From contig CAZYLK010000097.1 of NCBI GenBank assembly GCA_964648365.1, forward strand, positions 1-21,661: a stretch of 21,661 bases of DNA, given 5' to 3'. Positions 14,013 to 19,880 of the stretch are shown here, piece by piece. Under the pieces are notes generated by a model, which searched no databases, was not told the DNA's origin, and saw nothing but the letters and a program-made list of their open reading frames with translations. The stretch comes from SURF-32 sp964648365. Lineage in GTDB: Bacteria > Planctomycetota > Phycisphaerae > UBA1845. Both the position numbers and the translations under genes were made by a program. Position 1 is the stretch's first letter. The number at the start of each line of letters is the position of its first letter.

Positions 14013-15308
14013 TCACAGCCGCCGTCTGCGTGACGGCTTGAACCGGCTGCCCAGCGTCTTGCGGGGCGCGGTGGCCGGGGCGGCGCCGCCGGTGCTGCCG
14101 TAGACGTTCTGTTCGTACCGCGACTTCTGTTCGACGCGAGGCGCGGACGGCGTTTCGGACGGCGGCGGGCTGGGCACGAACCCCTCAACCTGATGCTCCG
14201 GGATGATCTTGTTGATCAGCTTCTCGATCGACGTGATCTCCTTGCCCTCCTCGCGCGTCACGAAGGTGAACGCCTTGCCGGTCTCGCCCATCCGGGCGGT
14301 GCGGCCGATGCGGTGGACGTAAATCTGAGCGTCGGCGGGGATATCGTAGTTGATGATGTGGCTGATGTCGCTGACGTCGATGCCGCGGGCGGCCAGGTCC
14401 GTGGCGATCAGCATCTTGATGCGATGCCGCCGGAAGCGGTCCATCACGCGCTCGCGCTTTTCCTGAACGAGGTCGCTGTGGATCTCGGCAACCTTGTGGC
14501 CGGCGTCGAAGAGCTTCTTGGCCAGTTTGCGGGCCATCGCCTTGGTGTTCGTGAAGATGATCGCCAGGTGCGGGTCTTCCCGCTCCAGCAACATCTTCAG
14601 CAGGCGGAACTTGTCGTAGCGTTCCACGGTGACGTAGGCCTGCTGCACGTTGTCGACCGTCAGTTCGTCGCGCGAGACGTTGATCTCGGCCGGGTTGTTG
14701 GTGAACTTGTCGATCAGGCGGCGCACTTCGTTGTCGATCGTAGCCGAGACCATCAGGGTCTGATGCGGCGAGTGGATCGCGCCCAGGATTTTGGTGATGT
14801 CGTCGCGGAAGCCGATGTCGAGCATGCGATCGACTTCGTCCAGGATCGCGAAACGCAGTTCGGAGATGTCGAGCAGGCCGCGGCCCATCATGTCCATGAC
14901 GCGACCGGGCGTGCCGATGACGAAGTGCGGCTTCTTGCCGAGCTGCTGCGCCTGAGCCCGAATGCGCGTGCCGCCGTAGACCGGCACCGAGTGCAGGTCG
15001 GTGAACTCGCTCATCCGGCGGACTTCGCCCACCACCTGGGCCGCCAGCTCGCGGGTCGGCACCAGGGCGAGGGCCTGGAGCCGGCGCGCCGGGTCGATCA
15101 ACTGCATGACCGGCAGGGCAAATGCGAGCGTCTTGCCCGTGCCGGTCCGGGCCTGCCCGACGACGTCGCGGCCCTGGAGGACCACCGGGATCATCTCGCG
15201 CTGAATATCGCTTGGCTGCACGAAGTGCATTTTCGCCAGCGCCTTGAGGAACCGGACTTGAATGCCCAGCGCCTCAAAGGCTTCCGGCAGATCGGTGTGT
15301 TTCCGCAT
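14013..15308 (-). CDS. DEAD-box RNA helicase (DEVD variant)
   Basis: A 431-residue ATP-dependent RNA helicase, RhlE/DeaD-like in size and layout. The Q motif region FEALGIQ..Q is at about 11-36; motif I ARTGTGKT at 53-60; Ia PTRELAAQ at 84-91; Ib TPGR at 133-136; motif II reads DEVD at 157-160 instead of DEAD; III SAT at 188-190; IV IIFTNT at 250-255; V ATDLAARGID at 302-311; VI HRIGRTAR at 332-339. After the core (about 375 on) comes a Pro/Ser-rich linker and a basic tail, RFKPSRRRRL, likely for RNA binding. The ATG at 15308 has GAGGT 8 bases upstream, and a good promoter lies 39 bases further on. It is convergent with the FHA gene, with 117 bp between the stops. Likely roles are ribosome assembly or RNA decay. 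Confidence 0.95.
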   Translation of the reverse strand: MRKHTDLPEAFEALGIQVRFLKALAKMHFVQPSDIQREMIPVVLQGRDVVGQARTGTGKTLAFALPVMQLIDPARRLQALALVPTRELAAQVVGEVRRMSEFTDLHSVPVYGGTRIRAQAQQLGKKPHFVIGTPGRVMDMMGRGLLDISELRFAILDEVDRMLDIGFRDDITKILGAIHSPHQTLMVSATIDNEVRRLIDKFTNNPAEINVSRDELTVDNVQQAYVTVERYDKFRLLKMLLEREDPHLAIIFTNTKAMARKLAKKLFDAGHKVAEIHSDLVQEKRERVMDRFRRHRIKMLIATDLAARGIDVSDISHIINYDIPADAQIYVHRIGRTARMGETGKAFTFVTREEGKEITSIEKLINKIIPEHQVEGFVPSPPPSETPSAPRVEQKSRYEQNVYGSTGGAAPATAPRKTLGSRFKPSRRRRL

Positions 15309-15346
15309 TCGATTCGACCTCGGGTCGTCGCTGTCTCGAATCCCGG

Positions 15347-15374
15347 AGTATACGGCCGTGGGGGTGGGCGGCAA
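15347..15374 (-). promoter_or_regulatory. Promoter for the DEAD-box helicase gene
   Basis: On the minus strand TTGCCG (15374-15369, four of six) is followed by a 16-bp spacer and TATACT (15352-15347, five of six). The leader would be about 32 bases and include the GAGGT ribosome-binding site. Confidence 0.5.
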
Positions 15375-15482
15375 CTGGACGGCCGGTGAGGATGTGGGAA
15401 CGAGCGCGTGACAGTGCGGGCCGAGGGCGGGCGGTGGTCTCTTGGAAGGTAATCGCCTGGGTGTTGGCACATCCAGTGGTCT

Positions 15483-15515
15483 CCACGGCCTCGAAGACCA
15501 GACCGTGCCACGCGC
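15483..15515 (-). repeat. Dispersed inverted copy of the 62-bp repeat core
   Basis: The reverse complement of this 33-bp stretch matches the core of repeat copies 2 and 3 (starting at 7934 and 7996) at 32 of 33 positions; the single change is CTCGTC to CTGGTC. The remaining half of the 62-bp unit is only loosely recognisable next to it, around 15462-15482. The change weakens the 10-bp hairpin stem at one pair. Confidence 0.85.
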
Positions 15516-15598
15516 GCTATGGAAGCCGGGGGATCGGGACGCGTGGGGCGCCTGAGCGGACGCCTCGGGCCGGAGCTGGAACCCCGACCGCGGCGATG

Positions 15599-15615
15599 GG
15601 CGCCGGATCGGCGCC
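15599..15615. terminator. Possible terminator hairpin downstream of the PilZ gene
   Basis: GGCGCCG and CGGCGCC are perfect 7-bp arms around GAT. It lies 97 bases past the PilZ stop on the minus strand. With no T-run and a common GC-rich sequence, chance occurrence is possible. Confidence 0.22.
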
Positions 15616-15711
15616 GGGCGGCTTACCGCTGCGATGAGCGACAGAATGGGGGCGGTACGGCAGGTGCTCTGCGGCTCGGCGAACGGCCCGCCGCCTGCAA
15701 TCCGAGAGCGT

Positions 15712-16074
15712 TCAATAGATAAATTCGAGCCCTATGTAGTAGTCGTGGTGCAGCTTCGTGCAGTGCCGCACGACGGCTTTGCCGTGCAGCGACTGCTCCG
15801 GCTGGTGGATTGCGATGGTCAGCACCACGCCCGGGTCGATCTGCTGCTCGTACCGGATTCCGACGCCGCCGGTCGAGAGGTTTTCGCAGGTCGCCAGGGC
15901 GTAGCCGTCGCAGTCGTCCGGATTGCCGAGCCAGAGTTCAACCGCGCCCTGGAAGGGCCAGCGCGGCGTGTGCCGCTTCTCGGAGCCGCGCAGGGGCTTG
16001 TGCTTGCGTCCCCGATTACGCAGAAGCGATTTCAGGGCGTCGTGCGTCAGAGGTACGATTTCCGAAGCCTGCAT
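15712..16074 (-). CDS. Single-domain PilZ protein, putative c-di-GMP receptor
   Basis: A 120-residue cytoplasmic protein. About 30 N-terminal residues with a basic patch (NRGRKHKPLRG) precede a PilZ domain at 31-118. Both parts of the c-di-GMP site are intact: RxxxR as R34-HTP-R38, and N65-L-S67-TG-G70 for the [DN]xSxxG motif. The remaining strands (VVLTIAIHQPEQ, HGKAVVRHCTKL, DYYIGLEF) fit the barrel. The ATG at 16074 was chosen for GGTGGAGA 7 bases upstream and because the open frame above it does not match the family. The 230-bp gap to the L28 gene upstream holds no clear gene or promoter. The output process cannot be told, since no flagellar, pilus or cellulose gene is nearby. Confidence 0.88.
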   Translation of the reverse strand: MQASEIVPLTHDALKSLLRNRGRKHKPLRGSEKRHTPRWPFQGAVELWLGNPDDCDGYALATCENLSTGGVGIRYEQQIDPGVVLTIAIHQPEQSLHGKAVVRHCTKLHHDYYIGLEFIY

Positions 16075-16304
16075 GGCTGAATCTCCACCGGCCCAACGGC
16101 GCCCCGTCAGGCGCACATCGCAAGCGTACGATATCCGGGTCAACGTCCGCGAAAGCCGGCGTGGCTTGTGGACGGGGCGCGCGGCGCGCAACTCGGCCGT
16201 CGCCTATGCGGTGAGGTTTGTCGTTGGAGATCAAGCCCGGCGCCGCTGTTTCGCGGACCGGGACCGGATAAGTGCGACGAACGTGCGGTCGTTGGGTTCG
16301 CGGA

Positions 16305-16562
16305 TCAGGCGGCGTCCGGCGTCCAGTCCCGCTTCTGCGGTTTGACCAGAAGCCCCATGCGGATGGCCTTGGCCGAGACCTTGATGCGGCAGACCTTACC
16401 GTCGACCAGCGCCCGAACGCGTTGCAGATTGGGCTTGAACTTCCGCTTCGTGATGCCCGTCGTCTTCTTGCCGACGCCGCCAAGGTACTTGGCCTTGCCG
16501 CGGCGCGCAATCGAGCGTCCCGAGCTGGTCTTCTTACCGGTAAAGTAGCACACACGAGGCAT
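16305..16562 (-). CDS. rpmB: 50S ribosomal protein L28
   Basis: An 85-residue large-subunit ribosomal protein. It has the family start MPRVCYFTGKK, then the basic KTTGITKRKFKPNLQRVR core (33-50) and the closing RIKVSAKAIR segment (59-68). It has one Cys (C5) and lacks the CxxC pairs of the zinc-binding L28 type, so it is the zinc-free form, as in E. coli. L33, its frequent partner, is not adjacent. A promoter (16632-16659) and a strong hairpin near the predicted mRNA 5' end (16602-16620) lie upstream. The Shine-Dalgarno is weak (GTGAGA, 9 bases or more upstream). Confidence 0.95.
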   Translation of the reverse strand: MPRVCYFTGKKTSSGRSIARRGKAKYLGGVGKKTTGITKRKFKPNLQRVRALVDGKVCRIKVSAKAIRMGLLVKPQKRDWTPDAA

Positions 16563-16601
16563 CTGCGAGTCTCACACGTTCGGTCGATAATCAGGCCAAC
16601 C

Positions 16602-16620
16602 GGGGACGGTTTCCGTCCCC
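16602..16620 (-). promoter_or_regulatory. 5'-proximal hairpin of the rpmB leader
   Basis: GGGGACGG (16602-16609) and CCGTCCCC (16613-16620) are perfect 8-bp arms around TTT (AAA on the transcript). It would begin within a few bases of the predicted rpmB transcript start and 39 bases before the ATG. Possible roles are mRNA 5'-end protection or autogenous control by a ribosomal protein. Confidence 0.4.
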
Positions 16621-16631
16621 CGAGTCGAGCC

Positions 16632-16659
16632 AGCTTAGCAAATCCAGTCGGCCTGACAA
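16632..16659 (-). promoter_or_regulatory. Promoter candidate for rpmB
   Basis: On the minus strand TTGTCA (16659-16654, five of six), a 16-bp spacer, then TGC-TAAGCT, an extended -10 of moderate quality at 16637-16632. The predicted start near 16625 gives a leader of about 62 bases with the hairpin at its 5' end. Confidence 0.42.
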
Positions 16660-16828
16660 CCCCCGCGGTCGATCGGTGTAGAAGGGAATGGCCGGGGGAG
16701 CGTCGGGAGGCGTGCGCGCAGCCCTGCCCGGCTTATCAGACGCCCCGGCGGGGCTCGCGCGCGGTTGGGCAATGAATGGCCGGCAAAGTCGTTAATCCTG
16801 ACGGGTTGATATGCGAAACGGACAGCCT

Positions 16829-16928
16829 NNNNNNNNNNNNNNNNNNNNNNNNNNNNNNNNNNNNNNNNNNNNNNNNNNNNNNNNNNNNNNNNNNNNNNNN
16901 NNNNNNNNNNNNNNNNNNNNNNNNNNNN
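16829..16928. other. Assembly gap of 100 Ns
   Basis: Exactly 100 Ns, the usual placeholder for a scaffold gap of unknown size. It removes most of the sigma-factor gene that ends at 17069. A complete ECF sigma needs roughly 130 more residues before the surviving part, so the true gap is probably several hundred bases. Confidence 0.98.
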
Positions 16929-17069
16929 GAGGTCATCATGCTTCGACACTACTCGGATCTGACGTTCGTGGAGATTGCCGAGATCATGGGAACGCCGCTG
17001 GGGACTGCGCTCGCCCGATCGCACCGGGCGCTGTCCAAGCTGCGACGCTACATGGAGGAGCCGTCGTGA
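16929..17069 (+). CDS. ECF-type sigma factor, C-terminal fragment (region 4), 5' end lost in gap
   Basis: Forty-six residues survive. EVIMLRHYSDLTFVEIAEIMGTPLGTALARSHRALSKLRRYM in short pieces matches sigma region 4.2: LRHYSDLTFVEIAEIMG is the first helix-turn and GTALARSHRALSKLRR the recognition helix with the RAL..LR ending typical of ECF factors. The usual GTVKSRL is changed to GTALARS. The stop overlaps the start of the next gene by 4 bp (GTGA), a common arrangement for sigma/anti-sigma pairs. The 17 in-frame residues left of the gap (from 16776) do not look like a sigma N-terminus and are not included. Confidence 0.8.
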   Translation, partial: EVIMLRHYSDLTFVEIAEIMGTPLGTALARSHRALSKLRRYMEEPS

Positions 17070-17644
17070 CCCCGGATCGTGACATCCAGGCTCGGATCGC
17101 CGCTGGCGAACGCTGGCTGGCGGGAGTTGACACCGATCTGCCGGCGATGGACGCGGACGCGCTCAAGCGGCAGGTTCGCGTGGCCGCGCTGGAGCGTTGG
17201 CTTGCGACACAGGATGACGTCGCCGTCCCCGCGGATCTGGCCGCGCGAACCAAGATGCGCACACGCGCCGAGTGTGACCGCAAACGGCGGGTCGCGGCGC
17301 GGTGGGTCGCGTACCGGCACGTCCGCCGGTGGAGCGCGGCCGCGGCGTCTCTTGCGGCGTGCGTGACGCTGGTGTTCGTCGGGATGCAGACGTCCCGGAG
17401 CGTGGGTACCGGCGTGATGGGCGATGGATCGGTTCGGACGCTGGATCGATGGGTGGCCTCGTTACACGGGCCGATGCCGGAGGTCGACGCGTCGCTGGTT
17501 CTGCTGGAGCGAGAGGTTCGCGCGATGGAGTTGTCGATCGGCGCGCCGGAGTCCGCGCCGGAAAGTGTGGATGCCGCCCTGATGGAAGACCTGCTCGACG
17601 ATTCCGAGCGCCTCCTGGCGGATTTGCAGGATGAGATGGGTTAG
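17066..17644 (+). CDS. Single-span membrane protein overlapping the sigma gene, putative anti-sigma factor
   Basis: A 192-residue protein. The N-terminal cytoplasmic half is charged and helical (1-88) and ends in an Arg-rich stretch. One membrane helix follows at about 90-107 (WSAAAASLAACVTLVFVG). The outer part carries an acidic, helical C-terminus (about 139-192). The GTG at 17066 overlaps the sigma stop, and GGAGGAG lies 5 bases upstream, so coupling is strong. The topology and position fit an anti-sigma factor, but the HxxxCxxC zinc motif of the common ZAS type is absent and no named domain is recognised. The role is therefore inferred from context only. Confidence 0.62.
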   Translation: MTPDRDIQARIAAGERWLAGVDTDLPAMDADALKRQVRVAALERWLATQDDVAVPADLAARTKMRTRAECDRKRRVAARWVAYRHVRRWSAAAASLAACVTLVFVGMQTSRSVGTGVMGDGSVRTLDRWVASLHGPMPEVDASLVLLEREVRAMELSIGAPESAPESVDAALMEDLLDDSERLLADLQDEMG

Positions 17645-17751
17645 CGGCCAGCGAGCGTGGCGATGGTGGCTCGTTGCGGTTGGTCGCCGCCGCGCGTAGT
17701 CGTGACGGGCCGGGGTCGGCGTGAGGCGGCGCCTCACAGGATGGGAGCGAT

Positions 17752-18507
17752 ATGTCGAATCTCGGGTCGATCAGGATGCTGCGTTCGGGCGGAGTCGCTC
17801 GGGGCGGGCGGTGCGGATTGGGTGTCCTTACCGCGATGGCGCTGCTGGCCGGGTTTTTCGTTTCGCCGGTGCGCGGGCAGACGGCGAACCCGTCGTCTTC
17901 GTCCACCGATGATGGCGCCCGCGACGGGGACGAAGAACGTTCGCGGCCGCGGCGCACGGGCGCGCGGATCGCGGACTGGTCGCGAATGTCGGCCGAGGAG
18001 CAAACCGAGCTGGAGAACTTCATCCGGACTCAGTTGCCTGATATCTGGCAGGAACTCGAACTGGATCGGATTCGCCAGTCGCAGCGCGTGTATCGTCAGC
18101 ACATGGAGCAACTGGCGCCGAAGATCGTTCCGTTGATGGATCAACTGGATTCGAACCCGCCGCGGGCGGAGTTGTCGCTGCGCGAAATGCGGCTGGATTA
18201 TCGCATTCAGCGGCTGGTGGCTGAGTTTCTGCAGCTTCAGAACAAAGGCGGCAATCCGGAGCGGCTTACGGCACTGGAGCAGGAGGTTGTGACGCTGGTC
18301 GAGGAGCGCTTCGACGTTCGCCAGAAGCGGCGGATGATGGACATCGAGAGCCTGGAACAGCGGATCGCGTTCATGCGAAAGCTTCACGACGAGCGGAACA
18401 CCAACCGGGCAAAGATCACCCGGCGCGAGGCGGACGCGCTGCTCAACCCGAGCGCCGCGCTGGACGGCACGCTCGAGGACGCCGACGACGACGGGGGCGA
18501 CGACTAG
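17752..18507 (+). CDS. Exported coiled-coil protein of unknown function
   Basis: A 251-residue protein. A basic N-region and a hydrophobic core at 22-40 end near VRGQTA, so it is exported, probably to the periplasm. Residues 46-70 are a Ser/Asp/Arg-rich linker. From 77 on it is mainly amphipathic helix with charged heptads, strongest at 95-125, 140-165 and 170-222. The last 12 residues are very acidic. There are no cysteines beyond C21 in the signal region. GGGAG lies 4-5 bases before the ATG at 17752. It lies 107 bp after the putative anti-sigma gene on the same strand and might be a sensor or target of that unit. A resemblance to periplasmic helical stress sensors (CpxP/CnrX-like) is possible but not shown. 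Confidence 0.65.
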   Translation: MSNLGSIRMLRSGGVARGGRCGLGVLTAMALLAGFFVSPVRGQTANPSSSSTDDGARDGDEERSRPRRTGARIADWSRMSAEEQTELENFIRTQLPDIWQELELDRIRQSQRVYRQHMEQLAPKIVPLMDQLDSNPPRAELSLREMRLDYRIQRLVAEFLQLQNKGGNPERLTALEQEVVTLVEERFDVRQKRRMMDIESLEQRIAFMRKLHDERNTNRAKITRREADALLNPSAALDGTLEDADDDGGDD

Positions 18508-18598
18508 GCGGGAACCGCGTACATTGGGGGCGTGAGCCGGGCGGCCGGCGGTCAGGTGCCGGTTGCGCTTTCGCACCTGTGTCAACGCGAGACCCCCG

Positions 18599-19741
18599 AT
18601 GTTCCGCACATGGATGGCGGCCAACCCGATCGACCTGATCGAACCCGGGACGGCCGAATCACTCGACCTGCTGCGCGGCGCCGTTGGCGTGGATGGGCTT
18701 GTTCTGTGGGTAGCCGCCCCGCCGGCCCGTTACTTTCGGCCCCGGGCAGAGGGCGGCAGAGTGCTCCACTTCGAGGGTGGGTTGGCCTATCGTGCCGACC
18801 CGGCGGCCTTCGCCGCCACGCGGCTCAAGCCTCCCGCATCCGCCACGCGATCCCGCGACATTCTGGAGGATCTGTCAGGCGCCTGTGCCGAGCGGCAGAT
18901 GGGTCTGTCCGTGGCCCTGTCTGCAACGCAGACCGGCGGCCTGGCCCGGCGTCATCCCGAGGCCGCGTGCAAGAACGCCTTCGGCGACGTGTCGACAACC
19001 TCGCTTTGCCTGGTCAACCCGGACGTACGCGCGTGGCTGCGCGCGCTGGTGGAAGACGTGACCAGCCGCTTCGAACTGGAAGCCGTGTTCCTGCACGACC
19101 TACGGCTGGGTTGCGCGGATGCGGCGTCGATCGACCTGGCGGCGCCGGTCGAGCACCGCGCGATGATCCGGGCGTTGCTGGCCCGGTGCTTCTGTGAATC
19201 CTGCCGGCAACGGGCGACGACGGCGGGGCAGGATGCCGAGGCCTCGGCGAACTGGGTCCGTGCGAGCATCGAACGGCTCCTGGATTCGTCCCCGGCGTCA
19301 GAGCAGGCGCTGAGCGACGTGCATCGCCGACGGCCGGCGCGGCAAAGCGGGGCGTCCGACGAAGATCTGCTCGACGACGTGCTCGCCGAGGTCGCCCGCG
19401 CTTCGCGCTGCCCGGTCATCCTGGGCCAGCCCGATGGGAGTGAGCCGGTTATCCGGGTGACGCAATCGACGTCGATCGCGGGCCATTTGGTGGGACTGTC
19501 CAGCGGTCTCGTCCCAGACCGGGAGTGCCTGGTGGGCAACGTCACGCACCTGGCCATCGACGCGACGGACGCAGTGATGGGCGATCCCGCCGGGCTGGTG
19601 AGCCTGTTCAAGTCGCTGGCTGAACACGGCTGGCAGGGGGTGGTGGTGCGGCATTTCGGGCAACTGCCGCACGCGGCGCTGGAAGCGTTGCGACAGGCGA
19701 TTCGCTTCGCCCGACGCGCGACGGCCGAAGTCGGCGAATGA
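18599..19741 (+). CDS. Putative TIM-barrel glycosidase-like protein
   Basis: A 380-residue protein without signal peptide. Alternating hydrophobic strands and helices suggest a TIM barrel: VDGLVLWVAA (31-40), MGLSVALSAT (101-110), LEAVFLHDLRLG (160-171), CPVILGQPDG (271-280), WQGVVVRHFGQ (345-355). The segment SLCLVNPDVRAWLRALVEDVTSRFELEAVFLHD followed by CFCESC (197-202) resembles uncharacterised glycoside-hydrolase-like barrels, where D167 could be a catalytic or binding residue. No catalytic pair can be fixed. The ATG at 18599 was chosen over an in-frame TTG at 18563; its ribosome-binding site is weak. It may have its own promoter (TACATT at 18520-18525). Function remains open. Confidence 0.6.
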   Translation: MFRTWMAANPIDLIEPGTAESLDLLRGAVGVDGLVLWVAAPPARYFRPRAEGGRVLHFEGGLAYRADPAAFAATRLKPPASATRSRDILEDLSGACAERQMGLSVALSATQTGGLARRHPEAACKNAFGDVSTTSLCLVNPDVRAWLRALVEDVTSRFELEAVFLHDLRLGCADAASIDLAAPVEHRAMIRALLARCFCESCRQRATTAGQDAEASANWVRASIERLLDSSPASEQALSDVHRRRPARQSGASDEDLLDDVLAEVARASRCPVILGQPDGSEPVIRVTQSTSIAGHLVGLSSGLVPDRECLVGNVTHLAIDATDAVMGDPAGLVSLFKSLAEHGWQGVVVRHFGQLPHAALEALRQAIRFARRATAEVGE

Positions 19742-19806
19742 CGTCGCGCCGGGACGAGCCACGGCCTCGCCGCCCGAGATGTGCCGCCGTGCCGCCCGCC
19801 GGGCGC

Positions 19807-19835
19807 TCGACCCTTGCCCTGACCGCCGCTACGAT
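19807..19835 (+). promoter_or_regulatory. Promoter candidate for the GT-C-like gene
   Basis: TCGACC (19807-19812, four of six) is followed by a 17-bp spacer and TACGAT (19830-19835, four of six). It sits 45 bases before the start at 19881, in the 139-bp gap after the preceding gene. Confidence 0.35.
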
Positions 19836-19880
19836 TCCGCCCGCGCGCCCCGGCGCGCTGGAGGTGGATGACGAAAGCGC

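Larger units (their letters stand above)
15309..15711. other. Intergenic region with promoter, dispersed repeat copy and a small hairpin
   Basis: This 403-bp stretch between the helicase start and the PilZ stop holds the helicase promoter (15347-15374). It also has the inverted copy of the 62-bp repeat family (15483-15515) and the perfect inverted repeat GGCGCCG-GAT-CGGCGCC (15599-15615). That last hairpin lies about 97 bases past the PilZ stop and might help end its transcript. No credible coding frame is seen. Confidence 0.5.

Noticed and set aside
14193..15389. A 398-codon open frame on the plus strand opposite the DEAD-box helicase
   Set aside because: It is rich in Asp, Val, His and Ala with no family resemblance, and mirrors the codon pattern of the intact helicase on the other strand, a usual effect in high-GC genes.
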